A stretch of 64,000 bases of DNA from Paraburkholderia phenazinium (GTDB taxonomy: Bacteria > Pseudomonadota > Gammaproteobacteria > Burkholderiales > Burkholderiaceae), in contig NZ_FSRU01000002.1 in the NCBI RefSeq assembly GCF_900142845.1, positions 248,001 through 312,000 on the forward strand. The letters run 5' to 3'. Under the pieces are notes generated by a model. That model made no database searches. It was given only the letters and a program-made list of their open reading frames with translations, and had not been told where the DNA came from. This document shows positions 37,816 to 48,280 of this stretch, in pieces. Every line of letters starts with the position of its first letter. Position 1 is the first letter of the stretch. A program made the position numbers and the translations under genes.

Positions 37816-38769
37816 ATGCTGCGACGACGCCCTCATTCGCGCATTGGTCTCGTCCTGGGCGGCGGCGCCGCGCGGGGCTGGGCGCATATCGGCGCGATTC
37901 GCGCGCTGCATGACGCCGGCATCAAGCCCGACGTGGTGTGCGGCACCTCGATCGGCGCACTGGTCGCGGCGGTCTATGCGAACGGCGATCTCGACTGGCT
38001 CGAGGAATGGGTGTCGCGCCTGACCTGGCAGACGGTGGTGCGCCTGCTCGACCTGCGCATTTCCGGTGGCCTGCTGGGCGGCCGCAAGGTGATCCAGGTG
38101 TTCGCCAACCAGTTCAACGGCCGCGAGATCAGTGAGTTGCAGATGCCGTTTGCGGCGGTGGCGACCGAACTCGATTCGGGCCGCGAGACCTGGTTGCAGG
38201 ACGGCAGTGTGGTGGATGCGGTACGGGCGTCGATTGCGATTCCGGGTATCTTCACGCCGGTCTGGCACAACGGCGTGTGGCTCGTGGATGGCGGCCTGAG
38301 CAATCCGGTGCCGGTGTCGGTGGCGCGCGGCATGCGCGCCGATTGCGTGATCGCCGTGGACCTGAACAACGATATTCTCAACGGCCGCGACTTCGGCGGC
38401 ATCACAGCCGCGGCGCCGGCGCTCGATCCGGATGCGCCGCCGCCCGGCACGCTGCGCAAGAACGGCAAGCCGTGGCCGCGCTGGCTCGCGCCGGCCGACG
38501 ACGTCGTATCGAACGACGTGCGCGTGGCGCCGGAGCCGAGCGCGCGCGTGCCGTCAATGCTGAGTTCGGTCGCGCAGAGCATCGACATCATGCAGGTGCG
38601 CATCACGCGCAGCCGGCTCGCGGGTGAGCCCGCCGACATCCTGATTCAGCCGCGCCTGGGCGGCATGGGGATTTTCGATTTCCACCGCGCGGCGCCTGCC
38701 ATCGCGGAAGGGCGCGCAGCGGTGGAGCACATGCTGCCGGCGATTCGCGCGCGCCTCGGGATCGAGTAG
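37816..38769 (+). CDS. Patatin-like phospholipase
   Basis: A 317-residue protein with the patatin catalytic set: oxyanion hole G-G-G-A-A-R-G (17-23), nucleophile G-T-S-I-G (43-47, Ser45) and D-G-G (around 154-156). It is related to the bacterial RssA/NTE-type serine hydrolases that act on phospholipids or lysophospholipids. There is no signal peptide. A strong AAGGAG site precedes the ATG, and it is co-transcribed with the upstream lipoprotein gene. Confidence 0.88.
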   Translation: MLRRRPHSRIGLVLGGGAARGWAHIGAIRALHDAGIKPDVVCGTSIGALVAAVYANGDLDWLEEWVSRLTWQTVVRLLDLRISGGLLGGRKVIQVFANQFNGREISELQMPFAAVATELDSGRETWLQDGSVVDAVRASIAIPGIFTPVWHNGVWLVDGGLSNPVPVSVARGMRADCVIAVDLNNDILNGRDFGGITAAAPALDPDAPPPGTLRKNGKPWPRWLAPADDVVSNDVRVAPEPSARVPSMLSSVAQSIDIMQVRITRSRLAGEPADILIQPRLGGMGIFDFHRAAPAIAEGRAAVEHMLPAIRARLGIE

Positions 38770-38789
38770 GCCGCTCGGGCGAGCCTTAC

Positions 38790-38818
38790 TTAAGGGCGGC
38801 AGCGTGCGCCGCCCTTAA
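38790..38818. terminator. Long perfect hairpin shared by two convergent genes
   Basis: An 11-bp perfect stem (TTAAGGGCGGC with GCCGCCCTTAA) encloses a seven-base loop. It lies after the patatin gene and includes the TAA stop codon of the opposite-strand methyltransferase. Flanking T-runs are short, but A/T ends of the stem make it a good bidirectional terminator candidate. Confidence 0.65.
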
Positions 38819-39426
38819 ACTCCGCCCGCATTCTTGGACGCGATCACCCGGCAAATCCGCTTGCCCGAGCTTTCGCTCGTCACGTCTTCGAACAGCAGAA
38901 TCGCGCAATCGACCAGCGCGTCCACCACCACCTGCGGTTCGAACGCCGCGTAAAGGCGGCCATCGGCCTGGCGCTTGTCCTCGCCCTCGGTCACGCGCCA
39001 CGACAGATACAGCACGCCATTGGGCCGCAGAAGGCGCCGCAGGTTATCGACGGCCAACGGAATCGCCTCGGCCGGCAAGTGCATGATCACCGTCTCGCAG
39101 ACGACGTTATCGAAGCGCTCCTCGATCTCCGCGAGCGCCGGCAGGGTGGCCTCGCGAAACACGATCTGCGGATGCAGGCGGCGCGCTTCGGCCAGCAAGG
39201 CGGGCGAGGCATCGAAGCCGCTGACGAGATAATCGTGCGCGGCGAGCCACGCTGCGTCGCGTCCGTTGCCGCAGCCGATCTCGGCGGTCGAGCCGCGCGG
39301 CACCAGATGCGTTTCCAGCAGCGCGTAAAGGTCGTTGGGCGGCGGCTGGTCGAGCCATTCCTGGCTGTAGCGGGCGGCGTCCTTCGAATAGGCGTCGAGC
39401 GTCGCGGAGTCGTAGCGGGAGGTCAT
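38815..39426 (-). CDS. SAM-dependent methyltransferase, class I
   Basis: A 203-residue protein. The SAM-binding motif I is A-E-I-G-C-G-N-G-R-D-A (47-57), followed by an acidic F-D-A-S at the end of strand 2. Later motifs include F-D-N-V-V-C-E-T-V and a post-I hydrophobic L-R-P-N-G-V-L-Y. The substrate is unknown; its size suits a small-molecule methyltransferase. GAGG precedes the ATG at 39426. The stop codon is within the shared hairpin. Confidence 0.8.
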   Translation of the reverse strand: MTSRYDSATLDAYSKDAARYSQEWLDQPPPNDLYALLETHLVPRGSTAEIGCGNGRDAAWLAAHDYLVSGFDASPALLAEARRLHPQIVFREATLPALAEIEERFDNVVCETVIMHLPAEAIPLAVDNLRRLLRPNGVLYLSWRVTEGEDKRQADGRLYAAFEPQVVVDALVDCAILLFEDVTSESSGKRICRVIASKNAGGV

Positions 39427-39853
39427 ACACCAGGTCCTCGGTAAAGAAAGCGTGTGCGATCGCACGGCAAAACGGGCTGCCGGCTCGCCGTCCGGCGCGG
39501 CTCAAGCACCCCGCGTCCCCGCAGTGTAGCGGGGTTTGCCCTGGTCGTGACGGCGAAACCCACGGCAGCGCGCGCCGCGCGGTCTATCGAAAAAGCGACC
39601 CGAAACATGCTAAATCGCGGCGCGCAGAGCTGTCGCACGCAGCCCTTACAAACGCATATCACCCGCTAAAACAGGGGTCTCGCGCCGTCAGCCGGCGGAA
39701 TCGTCCAATGCTGCGTTGCAACACGCCGCCGGTCGCCTGTTTGAGCAAATCATTTTCGCTTGCGAGTATCCGCGCCATGCCTGCCGGATGGCCTGCAACG
39801 GTCGCGTGAAGCGTGCGCGGCCCGCCCCCTTGCAAACCTGGATGGAGACAAAC
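39427..39853. other. Intergenic region upstream of the arginine transport genes
   Basis: About 430 bp separating the methyltransferase start (minus) from hisQ (plus). It should contain the promoter and regulator sites of the arginine uptake/AST locus, but I could not point to a clear operator. No gene is supported. Confidence 0.5.
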
Positions 39854-40543
39854 GTGTTCCTTTACGGCTTTGGTCCGGTGCTGCTCGCCGGTACGATCCA
39901 GACCATCGAGCTGTCGGTGCTGTCGCTAGCGGCCGCGGTCCTGCTCGGGCTGGCCGGTGCGGCGGCGAAGCTCTCGCTGAACCGGCCGCTGCGCATGCTC
40001 GGCACGGCCTATACGACGCTGATCCGCTCGGTGCCCGATCTCGTGCTGATGCTGCTGCTGTTCTACAGCATCCAGATCGCGGTCAACAACCTGACCGACG
40101 CGCTGAATCTGCCGCAGTTCGACATCGATCCGTTCGTGGCCGGCGTGATCACGCTCGGCTTCATTTACGGCGCGTACTTCACCGAAACGTTTCGCGGCGC
40201 TTTCCTCGCGGTGCCGCGCGGCCAGCTCGAAGCGGGCGCCGCCTACGGCATGAGCGGGGCGCGCGTGTTCACCCGCATCCTGTTTCCGCAGATGATGCGT
40301 TTCGCGCTGCCGGGCATCGGCAACAACTGGCAGGTGCTGGTGAAGGCTACCGCGCTGGTGTCGATCATCGGTCTCGCCGACGTCGTCAAGGCGGCCCAGG
40401 ACGCCGGCAAGAGCACCTTCAACATGTTTTTCTTCATCCTGATCGCCGCGCTGATCTACCTCGCCATCACGACGATGTCGAACCTCGTGCTGATCTGGCT
40501 GGAGAAGCGCTATTCGATTGGCGTACGGCACGCGGAGCTTTGA
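39854..40543 (+). CDS. hisQ: Basic amino acid ABC transporter permease, HisQ type
   Basis: A 229-residue inner-membrane permease with about five helices and the E-A-G-A-A-Y-G-M-S-G ABC-coupling (EAA) loop near residue 140. The GTG at 39854 is chosen because GGAG lies six bases before it and the length then matches HisQ. An ATG four codons earlier has no ribosome binding site. With HisM it forms the channel of a histidine/lysine/arginine/ornithine importer. Position beside the AST genes points to arginine and ornithine. Confidence 0.86.
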   Translation: MFLYGFGPVLLAGTIQTIELSVLSLAAAVLLGLAGAAAKLSLNRPLRMLGTAYTTLIRSVPDLVLMLLLFYSIQIAVNNLTDALNLPQFDIDPFVAGVITLGFIYGAYFTETFRGAFLAVPRGQLEAGAAYGMSGARVFTRILFPQMMRFALPGIGNNWQVLVKATALVSIIGLADVVKAAQDAGKSTFNMFFFILIAALIYLAITTMSNLVLIWLEKRYSIGVRHAEL

Positions 40544-40550
40544 GAAGACC

Positions 40551-41264
40551 ATGATCGAAATCCTTTCCCAATTCGGCCGGGCCTTCCTTTACTGGGACGG
40601 TCAGCGTCTCTCCGGCCTCGCGGTGACCTTGTGGCTGCTGGTGGCGTCGATCGGCATTGGCTTTGTGTGCGCGATTCCGCTGGCGGTGGCGCGCGTGTCG
40701 AAGAAACGCTGGCTGTCGATGCCGGTGCGTTTCTACACCTACGTGTTTCGCGGCACGCCGCTGTACGTGCAATTGCTGCTGATCTATACCGGCATGTACA
40801 GCCTCGAGTTCGTGCGCTCGCATCAGGTGCTCGACGCGTTCTTCCGCAGCGGTTTCCATTGCGCTATTCTCGCGTTCGCGCTGAACACCTGCGCCTATAC
40901 GACCGAGATTTTCGCCGGGGCGATCCGTTCGACCTCGCATGGTGAAGTGGAGGCGGCCCGCGCTTACGGGATGAGCTGGTTCACCATGTATCGCCGCATC
41001 ATCCTGCCGTCGGCCTTGCGCCGTGCCCTGCCGTTGTACAGTAACGAAGTGATCCTGATGCTGCACGCCACCACCGTGGCCTTCACGGCGACCGTGCCGG
41101 ACATCCTGAAGGTGGCGCGCGACGCCAATTCGGCCACCTACGACTCGTTCAGCGCGTTCGGCATCGCGGCGCTGATCTATCTTGTTGTATCGTTCGCGCT
41201 GGTGGCGCTGTTCCGGCGCGCCGAGCGGCACTGGCTGGCGTATCTGGCCGCGCGGCCGCATTGA
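40551..41264 (+). CDS. hisM: Basic amino acid ABC transporter permease, HisM type
   Basis: A 237-residue permease, partner of HisQ, with about five helices and the EAA loop [11 protein letters not shown] near residue 137. R-G-T-P-L-Y-V-Q in the preceding part is typical of polar amino acid permeases. The start at 40551 is seven bases after the hisQ stop. Together with hisP it makes the inner-membrane complex for arginine uptake. Confidence 0.88.
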   Translation: MIEILSQFGRAFLYWDGQRLSGLAVTLWLLVASIGIGFVCAIPLAVARVSKKRWLSMPVRFYTYVFRGTPLYVQLLLIYTGMYSLEFVRSHQVLDAFFRSGFHCAILAFALNTCAYTTEIFAGAIRSTSHGEVEAARAYGMSWFTMYRRIILPSALRRALPLYSNEVILMLHATTVAFTATVPDILKVARDANSATYDSFSAFGIAALIYLVVSFALVALFRRAERHWLAYLAARPH

Positions 41265-41347
41265 GCGGCGCGGTCCTGCTGCGGTTCACCCCGTCGTCCC
41301 CGTCACCGTGGCGACACGACGGTCTGCATTCACCTTGGGAGAGCCAC

Positions 41348-42139
41348 TTGCTCCACACGACTCAAACTGAAGCCTGCAAGCTCGCCGTGCAGGACATCCA
41401 CAAGCGCTATGGCGATAACGAAGTGCTCAAGGGCGTGTCGCTGAACGCCAACAAGGGCGACGTGATCAGCATCATCGGCGCGAGCGGGTCGGGCAAGAGC
41501 ACGTTCCTGCGCTGCATCAACTTTCTGGAACGGCCGAACGCCGGGCAGATCGTCGTGGATGGCGAAGCGGTGCGCACCAGGGCAGACCGTCAGGGCAACC
41601 TCGAAGTGGCCGACCACAAGCAGTTGCAGCGCATTCGCACGAAGCTCGCGATGGTGTTCCAGCACTTCAACTTGTGGGCGCACATGAACGTGATCGAGAA
41701 CATCGTCGAGGCGCCGATTCATGTGCTCGGCCTGTCGCGCCGCGAAGCCGAAGAGCGGGCCCGCGAATATCTCGAGAAGGTCGGTCTCGCGCCGCGCCTG
41801 GAGAAGCAGTATCCGTCGCATCTCTCGGGCGGCCAGCAGCAGCGCGTGGCGATCGCCCGTGCGCTGGCCATGAATCCGGACGTGATGCTGTTCGACGAAC
41901 CCACCTCGGCGCTCGACCCGGAACTGGTCGGCGAAGTGCTGAAGGTGATGCAGAAGCTCGCCGAGGAAGGCCGCACGATGATCGTCGTCACCCACGAAAT
42001 GGGTTTCGCGCGCAACGTGTCGAATCATGTGATGTTCCTGCATCAGGGGCGTACCGAGGAAGAGGGCGTGCCCGCCGAGGTGCTCAGCGCGCCGCGCAGC
42101 GAACGTCTCAAGCAGTTCCTCTCCGGCAGCCTCAAGTAA
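41348..42139 (+). CDS. hisP: Basic amino acid ABC transporter ATPase, HisP type
   Basis: A 263-residue ABC ATPase. Walker [10 protein letters not shown], signature L-S-G-G-Q-Q-Q-R and Walker B V-M-L-F-D-E-P are intact. I propose a TTG start at 41348 because GGGAG precedes it and because the family N-terminus begins there. The in-frame ATG at 41261 would add 29 residues without homology. It energises HisQ/HisM. Confidence 0.87.
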   Translation: MLHTTQTEACKLAVQDIHKRYGDNEVLKGVSLNANKGDVISIIGASGSGKSTFLRCINFLERPNAGQIVVDGEAVRTRADRQGNLEVADHKQLQRIRTKLAMVFQHFNLWAHMNVIENIVEAPIHVLGLSRREAEERAREYLEKVGLAPRLEKQYPSHLSGGQQQRVAIARALAMNPDVMLFDEPTSALDPELVGEVLKVMQKLAEEGRTMIVVTHEMGFARNVSNHVMFLHQGRTEEEGVPAEVLSAPRSERLKQFLSGSLK

Positions 42140-42173
42140 CGCGTTCGCCGCCGCCCCGCATGGCACGCCACTG

Positions 42174-43226
42174 ATGGCCCGCACGCCCAGTCCGACCCGC
42201 ACCGCCCAGGTAGCCATCGTCGCATTGCCGCCGGTGTCGATGTCGGGCGTCGGGCCGATTGTCGATGCGCTCAATCTCGCCAATGAGATCGACGGCCGCG
42301 CGCTGTACCGCTGGCAGGTGTGCTCGTGGGACGGCCGGCCCGTGCAACTGGCGGGCGGCGCGCAATGGCCCGCGGATGCCGCGTTCGGCGACGCCATTGC
42401 GTGCGACTGGCTGATCGTCGTCAGCGAGCGCTTCCAGCAGTTTGCCGACTACCGGCTGTTCCTCGCGAGCCTTTCGCGGGTCGGTCAGCGCACGCCGCTC
42501 GTCACCGGCATCCACCATGGGGTCTGGTGGCTCGCGATGGCGGGGCAACTGTCCGGCTATCGCGTGAGCGTCAACTGGGAAACCTACCAGCAGTTCTCCG
42601 AGCAGTTCGAACGCTCGATCGTCACCCAGCAGATCTTCGAAATCGACCGCGATCGCGCCACCTGTGCGGGCGGCCAGGCGACCGTCGACTTCATGCTGGC
42701 GATGATCGCGCGCGACCACGGTCCAGAACTGGCCGACCGCATCGCCGATACGCTCGGCGTCGGCGTGCTGCGCGCCGGCGAAGAGCGTCAGCGGATTCCG
42801 TTCGTCACCGCGCCGGGCGAGCGCCATCCACGCCTGAACGACGCGTTGCTGCTGATGGAAGCGAATATCGAAGACCCGCTGACCAGCGACGAAATCGCCG
42901 GTCTGGTCGGCGTGTCGCGGCGCCAGCTCGAGCGGCTGTTTCGCCAGTATCTCGGCTCGATGCCGTCGAAGTACTACCTGGGGCTGCGGCTCTCGAAGGC
43001 GCGCACGCAACTGCAGCGCACCAGCAAATCCGTGGTGCAGATCAGTCTGGCGTGCGGGTTCTCGTCGGCGGCGCACTTTTCTAACGCTTATCGCGAGCGT
43101 TTTGGTGTGACGCCGCGCGAGGACCGCCGCAACTGGATCGAAAAACAGACCGGCGCGACCGGCGGCGCGGCGAGCGAGCCGCGCCCGGCCGCGTTGATCG
43201 AACGCCCCGATGAAACGGAGCGCTAG
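42174..43226 (+). CDS. AraC-family regulator of arginine catabolism (ArgR-type, GlxA-like)
   Basis: A 350-residue protein: an N-terminal class I glutamine-amidotransferase-like (DJ-1/GlxA) domain (about 10-200) and a C-terminal AraC double HTH (about 235-325, I-A-G-L-V-G-V-S-R-R-Q-L-E-R-L-F and C-G-F-S-S-A-A-H-F-S). This architecture is that of the Pseudomonas arginine activator ArgR, which controls aot and aru genes. Its position between the hisQMP genes and astC fits that role. Confidence 0.83.
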   Translation: MARTPSPTRTAQVAIVALPPVSMSGVGPIVDALNLANEIDGRALYRWQVCSWDGRPVQLAGGAQWPADAAFGDAIACDWLIVVSERFQQFADYRLFLASLSRVGQRTPLVTGIHHGVWWLAMAGQLSGYRVSVNWETYQQFSEQFERSIVTQQIFEIDRDRATCAGGQATVDFMLAMIARDHGPELADRIADTLGVGVLRAGEERQRIPFVTAPGERHPRLNDALLLMEANIEDPLTSDEIAGLVGVSRRQLERLFRQYLGSMPSKYYLGLRLSKARTQLQRTSKSVVQISLACGFSSAAHFSNAYRERFGVTPREDRRNWIEKQTGATGGAASEPRPAALIERPDETER

Positions 43227-43356
43227 CCGCCTGCGGCGCCGGCTACGGCCGCCCGCGGCGACAAGCCCGATAGAACCCGTCGCGTATGCGCAAGACGTTT
43301 CGCGCGGGGTTTCCTAAACTAACGGTACTACCTGTTACCTGTAACGAGGACTTGCC

Positions 43357-44598
43357 ATGAACGACCACGACCTGACTGTGACACGCCAGACCTTCGACGA
43401 AGTGATGGTGCCGGTGTTCTCGCCCGCCGCCTTCGTGCCGGACCGCGGTCTCGGGTCGCGCGTCTGGGATACGCAGGGCCGCGACTATATCGACTTCGCC
43501 GGCGGCATCGCCGTCACGGCGCTCGGCCATGCTCACCCCGAACTGCTGAAGGTGCTGGCCGAGCAGGGAGGCAAGCTGTGGCACATCGGTAACGGTTACA
43601 CCAACGAACCGGTGCTGCGCCTCGCCAAACGCCTCGAAGCGCTGACCTTCGCCGACCGCGCGTTCTTTGCCAACTCCGGCGCCGAAGCCAACGAAGCCGC
43701 GCTGAAGCTGGCGCGCCGCGTCGCCTTCGACCGTCATGGCGTCGAGAAGGACGAAATCATCTCGTTCACGCAGTCGTTCCACGGCCGCACGTTCTTTACC
43801 GTGAGCGTCGGCGGCCAGCCGAAGTACTCGGAAGGCTTCGGCCCGGTGCCGCAAGGCATCGTGCACCTGCCGTACAACGATATCGAAGCGGCCCGCAAGG
43901 CGATCGGCGCGAAAACCTGTGCCGTGATCGTGGAGCCGATCCAGGGCGAAGGCGGCGTGATTCCGGCGGACCCGGCCTTCCTCAAGGCGCTGCGCGAAGC
44001 CTGCGACCAGCACGGCGCACTGCTCATTTTTGACGAGGTACAAACGGGTGTGGGCCGCAGCGGCTATTTCTACGCGTACGAGGACACGGGCGTGACGCCG
44101 GACATCCTGACTACCGCGAAGGCGCTCGGCAACGGTTTCCCGATCGGCGCCATGCTGACCACCGAGGCGCTCGCGGCGCACTTCAAGGTGGGCGTGCACG
44201 GCACCACGTACGGCGGCAATCCGCTCGGCGCCGCCATCGCGGAGAAGGTGGTCGAACTGATCAGCGATCCGAAGCTGCTCGAAGGCGTGCGTTCGCGCAG
44301 CGTTGCGCTGAAGGACCATCTTGCGGAGCTCAACGAGCGCTTCGGCATCTTCAAGGAAGTGCGCGGCAAGGGGCTGTTGATCGGCGCGGAGTTGACCGAT
44401 GCGTTCAAGGGCCGTGCGAAGGATTTCGTCACTGCCGCCGGACAACATGGCGTGATCATGCTGATGGCCGGTCCGGACGTGGTGCGCTTCGTGCCCTCGC
44501 TGATCATGCCGCTCGACGATATGAACGAAGGCTTCGCGCGACTCGCGAAGGCGATCGAAGCGGTGGTCGGCGCCACGGCTGACGCGCCGGCACGCTGA
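43357..44598 (+). CDS. astC: Succinylornithine aminotransferase (AST pathway)
   Basis: A 413-residue class III aminotransferase. The PLP-binding lysine is in [10 protein letters not shown], and [12 protein letters not shown] is the typical preceding segment. It converts N2-succinylornithine with 2-oxoglutarate to succinylglutamate semialdehyde, step three of the pathway. Such enzymes also act as acetylornithine aminotransferases. It is the first catabolic gene, with GAGG before the ATG. Confidence 0.9.
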   Translation: MNDHDLTVTRQTFDEVMVPVFSPAAFVPDRGLGSRVWDTQGRDYIDFAGGIAVTALGHAHPELLKVLAEQGGKLWHIGNGYTNEPVLRLAKRLEALTFADRAFFANSGAEANEAALKLARRVAFDRHGVEKDEIISFTQSFHGRTFFTVSVGGQPKYSEGFGPVPQGIVHLPYNDIEAARKAIGAKTCAVIVEPIQGEGGVIPADPAFLKALREACDQHGALLIFDEVQTGVGRSGYFYAYEDTGVTPDILTTAKALGNGFPIGAMLTTEALAAHFKVGVHGTTYGGNPLGAAIAEKVVELISDPKLLEGVRSRSVALKDHLAELNERFGIFKEVRGKGLLIGAELTDAFKGRAKDFVTAAGQHGVIMLMAGPDVVRFVPSLIMPLDDMNEGFARLAKAIEAVVGATADAPAR

Positions 44599-44706
44599 TG
44601 CGCGGCGAGCGGCGTGCTGTGCCCGGCGAACAGCGCGCCGCATCACGCCGCGTAGGTATCAATGCTTGCTTCACCGCTTGAACCCTCACTCACCACTGGA
44701 ACGACG

Positions 44707-45768
44707 ATGCTCTTCGTACGCCCCGGCCGCCTCGCCGATCTCGATGCGCTCGAACACATGGCGCGCACGGCTCAACCCGTGCTGCACTCGCTGCCGCATG
44801 ACCGCCGTGCCCTCGAAGCGCGCGTCGCGCTGTCGGAAGATTCGTTTCGCGCGGAAGTCGATTTCCCGGGCGAGGAGTTCTATCTGTTCGTGCTCGAAGA
44901 CAGCGAGACCGGCAAGTTGCTGGGCACCGCGAGCATCGTCGCGGCCGCCGGTTACTCGGAACCGTTCTACGCGTTTCGCAACGACGCGCTGATTCATGCC
45001 TCGCGCGAGCTGCATGTGAACCGCAAGATTCACGCGCTGACCATGTCGCACGAACTCACCGGCAAGAGCCGGCTGGCCGGTTTCTATATCGACCCGTCGC
45101 TGCGTGGCGACGCCGCCGCGCATCTGATGTCGCGCGCTCGCATGATGTATATCGCCGCGAATCGCAAGCGCTTCACCTCCGAGGTGTTCTCGCTGCTGCT
45201 GGGCGTGACGGACGACGAGGGCGTGTCGCCGTTCTGGGAAGCGGTGGGCCGCAAGTTTTTCGGCCGCAACTTTGCCGACATCGAAATCGAATCGGGCGGC
45301 CGCAGCCGCACCTTTATCGCCGAAGTGATGCCGAGCTATCCGGTCTACGTACCGCTGCTGCCGGAGTCGGCGCAGCGCGTGCTGGGCGAGCCGGATGAAA
45401 AGGCCTTGCTCGCGTATGAGATCCACCTCGAAGAAGGCTTCGAGACGGACCGCTTCGTCGATATCTTCGATGCGGGTCCGGTGCTGACGGCGCAGATCGA
45501 CCGCAGCGCCTGTGTCACGCGCAACGAAACGCGTGCGGTGCATGAGGCCGGCGGCGCCCAGCTTGGCGCCACTTATCTGATCGCCAGCAACCGCACGGGC
45601 GAGTTCCGCTGCGTGCTGGCCGATCTGCCTGCTGAGAAGAAGGGCGGCGCACCCTTGCCGCACGCCGTGCGCGCGGCGCTCGGCGTGCAGGACGGCGACG
45701 CGGTGCGCTGCGTGCCGCTGCATCGGCAGGAAGCACAGCCGGATGACCTTTCGGGAGAAGCACAATGA
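44707..45768 (+). CDS. aruF: Arginine N-succinyltransferase, alpha subunit
   Basis: A 353-residue subunit of the GNAT-related AstA family. It starts M-L-F-V-R-P and contains the H-A-L-T-M-S-H-E-L-T and L-L-P-E-S-A-Q segments shared with its partner AruG. The heteromer transfers succinyl from succinyl-CoA to arginine (and ornithine), committing it to catabolism. The start at 44707 matches the family. The last four bases overlap aruG. The two-subunit form is usual in Pseudomonas and Burkholderia. Confidence 0.92.
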   Translation: MLFVRPGRLADLDALEHMARTAQPVLHSLPHDRRALEARVALSEDSFRAEVDFPGEEFYLFVLEDSETGKLLGTASIVAAAGYSEPFYAFRNDALIHASRELHVNRKIHALTMSHELTGKSRLAGFYIDPSLRGDAAAHLMSRARMMYIAANRKRFTSEVFSLLLGVTDDEGVSPFWEAVGRKFFGRNFADIEIESGGRSRTFIAEVMPSYPVYVPLLPESAQRVLGEPDEKALLAYEIHLEEGFETDRFVDIFDAGPVLTAQIDRSACVTRNETRAVHEAGGAQLGATYLIASNRTGEFRCVLADLPAEKKGGAPLPHAVRAALGVQDGDAVRCVPLHRQEAQPDDLSGEAQ

Positions 45769-46805
45769 TCGTCGTTCGCGTCGTGCAGACGGGCGATGTG
45801 GACGCGCTCGTCGCGCTCGCTCAGGAGACCGGTCCCGGTCTCACCACCTTCAAGCCGGATCGCGATGCGCTCGCGGCGCGCGTCGCGCGCTCGCGCCGCA
45901 CGATGGAAGACCAGGCCGAGCCGCATGAAGCCGGCTATTTCTTCGTGATGGAAGATACGGCAACCGGCGACGTGGCGGGCGTGTGCGGCATTGAAACCGC
46001 GGTGGGCCTGGAGCAGCCGTTCTACAACTATCGCGTGAGCACGGTCGTGCATGCGAGCCAGGACCTCGGCATCTGGACACGGATGCGCGCGCTCAACATT
46101 TCGCACGATCTGACCGGCTATGCCGAAGTGTGCTCGCTGTTCCTGAGCCCGCGCTATCGCACGAGCGGGGTGGGCGGTCTGCTGTCGCGCTCGCGTTTCA
46201 TGTTCCTCGCGCAGTTCCGCGAGCGGTTTCCGCAGCGCCTGTGTGCGGAGTTGCGCGGCCACTTCGATGCCAACGGCACCTCGCCGTTCTGGCGCGCGGT
46301 CGGCTCGCATTTCTACCAGATCGATTTCAACGCCGCGGATTATCTGAGCTCGCATGGCCGCAAGGCCTTCCTCGCCGAGCTGATGCCGCGCTATCCGGTC
46401 TATGTCGAACTGTTGCCGCAGGAGGCGCAGGACTGCGTGGGCCTCACGCACAACGACACGATTCCCGCGCGCCGCATGCTCGAATCCGAAGGACTGCGCT
46501 ACGAGAACCACGTCGATATCTTCGATGCGGGTCCGGTGCTGGAATGCCATATCGCCGACTTGCGCACGGTGCGCGAGAGCGTGGTGGTGCCGGTCGAGAT
46601 CCTCGCGCCGGGCGCCGCGCCCGCGCCGCAGGATGGGCCGAAGTCGCTGGTGTCGAATACTTCGCTGGGCGATTTCCGCGTCGGCGCCGCCGCGGGCGTG
46701 CCGCAGGACGGCGTGTTCCGTCTGACGGTCGAAGAAGCCGCGGCACTCGACGTGAAGGCAGGCGACCCGGTGCGGGTGCTGCCGTTGAAACACAAACAAG
46801 GATGA
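45765..46805 (+). CDS. aruG: Arginine N-succinyltransferase, beta subunit
   Basis: A 346-residue paralogue of AruF (shared H-D-L-T-G, F-L-S-P-R-Y-R and Y-P-V-Y-V-E-L-L-P segments). It pairs with AruF as the active AST enzyme. The ATG overlaps the aruF stop by four bases, giving coupled translation and matched amounts. It is followed directly by astD. Confidence 0.92.
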   Translation: MIVVRVVQTGDVDALVALAQETGPGLTTFKPDRDALAARVARSRRTMEDQAEPHEAGYFFVMEDTATGDVAGVCGIETAVGLEQPFYNYRVSTVVHASQDLGIWTRMRALNISHDLTGYAEVCSLFLSPRYRTSGVGGLLSRSRFMFLAQFRERFPQRLCAELRGHFDANGTSPFWRAVGSHFYQIDFNAADYLSSHGRKAFLAELMPRYPVYVELLPQEAQDCVGLTHNDTIPARRMLESEGLRYENHVDIFDAGPVLECHIADLRTVRESVVVPVEILAPGAAPAPQDGPKSLVSNTSLGDFRVGAAAGVPQDGVFRLTVEEAAALDVKAGDPVRVLPLKHKQG

Positions 46806-46807
46806 TC

Positions 46808-48271
46808 ATGACCGAGCTTTTCATCGACGGCGAATGGGCCGCCGGCACAGGACACGTATTCGCCTCGCGCAACCCCGGTACGGGCGCGACGGTATGGGAA
46901 GGTCATAGCGCCTCCGCGGACGACGTCGACCGCGCCGTGCGCAGCGCGCGCCGTGCGTTTGCAATGTGGTCGGCGTTGAGCCTCGATGAGCGCTGCGGGA
47001 TCGTGCGCCGCTTCGCCGCGCTGCTGACCGAGCGCAAGGAAGCGCTGGCCGAAGCGATCGGCCGCGAAACCGGCAAGCCGCTCTGGGAAGCGCGCACGGA
47101 AGTCGCGTCGATGGCGGCCAAGGTCGAGATTTCGATTCAGGCCTACAACGAGCGCACCGGCGAAAAGCGTGCGCCGATGGCCGACGGCACGGCGGTATTG
47201 CGGCATCGTCCGCATGGTGTGGTGGCCGTGTTCGGGCCGTACAACTTCCCGGGCCATCTGCCGAACGGGCACATCGTGCCGGCGCTGATTGCGGGCAACG
47301 CGGTCGTGTTCAAGCCGTCGGAACTGGCGCCCGGCGTGGCGCGTGCGACCGTCGAAGTGTGGCGCGAAGCCGGCTTGCCGGCGGGCGTGCTGAACCTCGT
47401 GCAAGGCGAGAAGGACACCGGCATTGCGTTGGCGAATCATCGCCAGATCGACGGTCTGTTCTTCACCGGCAGTTCGGACACCGGCACGCTGCTGCACAAG
47501 CAGTTCGGCGGCCGTCCGGAGATCGTGCTGGCGCTGGAGATGGGCGGCAACAATCCGCTCGTCATCGGACCGGTGGCGGATCTCGATGCCGCCGTGCATC
47601 ACACGATTCAGTCGGCGTTTCTGTCGGCGGGGCAGCGCTGCACCTGCGCACGCCGTATTTTCGTGCCGAACGACGCGTTCGGCGACCGCTTTATTGAGCG
47701 CCTCGCGGAGGTGACCTCACGTATCGCGGTGGGCGAATACAACGCCGAACCGCAGCCGTTCATGGGCGCGGTGATCTCGGCGCGTGCCGCGCAACGCCTC
47801 GTTCAGGCGCAGGCGCAGTTGCTCGAAGCCGGTGCGAAGTCGCTGTTGACGATGGAGCAGCGCGACCCGCAACTCGGCTTTGTGACGCCGGCCATTCTCG
47901 ACGTCACCGGCCTGCAGGATCTGCCCGACGAAGAGCACTTCGGGCCGCTGGCGCAGATCGTCCGTTATGCTAACTTTAACGACGCCATCGAGCGCGCCAA
48001 CGACACCGAATTCGGCCTGTCCGCCGGCCTGCTCGCCGACGACGAAACGCTGTGGACGCATTTCCAGCGCGCGATTCGCGCCGGCATCGTCAACTGGAAC
48101 CGGCCGACCAACGGCGCGTCGTCCGCGGCGCCGTTCGGCGGCACGGGACGCTCGGGCAACAACCGTCCGAGCGCGTATTACGCAGCCGACTACTGCGCGT
48201 ATCCGATGGCCTCCGTCGAAAGCGCGCAACTGCAAATGCCCGCGAGCGTGTCGCCGGGCCTTCATTTCTGA
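46808..48271 (+). CDS. astD: Succinylglutamate-semialdehyde dehydrogenase
   Basis: A 487-residue NAD-dependent aldehyde dehydrogenase. The catalytic Cys lies in G-Q-R-C-T-C-A-R and the general base Glu in L-E-M-G-G; F-T-G-S-S-D-T-G is the cofactor loop. It oxidises N-succinylglutamate semialdehyde to N-succinylglutamate, step four. The ATG at 46808 is preferred because AAGGA lies at proper distance. The ATG six bases earlier lies on top of that site. It begins two bases after aruG. Confidence 0.93.
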   Translation: MTELFIDGEWAAGTGHVFASRNPGTGATVWEGHSASADDVDRAVRSARRAFAMWSALSLDERCGIVRRFAALLTERKEALAEAIGRETGKPLWEARTEVASMAAKVEISIQAYNERTGEKRAPMADGTAVLRHRPHGVVAVFGPYNFPGHLPNGHIVPALIAGNAVVFKPSELAPGVARATVEVWREAGLPAGVLNLVQGEKDTGIALANHRQIDGLFFTGSSDTGTLLHKQFGGRPEIVLALEMGGNNPLVIGPVADLDAAVHHTIQSAFLSAGQRCTCARRIFVPNDAFGDRFIERLAEVTSRIAVGEYNAEPQPFMGAVISARAAQRLVQAQAQLLEAGAKSLLTMEQRDPQLGFVTPAILDVTGLQDLPDEEHFGPLAQIVRYANFNDAIERANDTEFGLSAGLLADDETLWTHFQRAIRAGIVNWNRPTNGASSAAPFGGTGRSGNNRPSAYYAADYCAYPMASVESAQLQMPASVSPGLHF

Positions 48272-48280
48272 GGATCGACG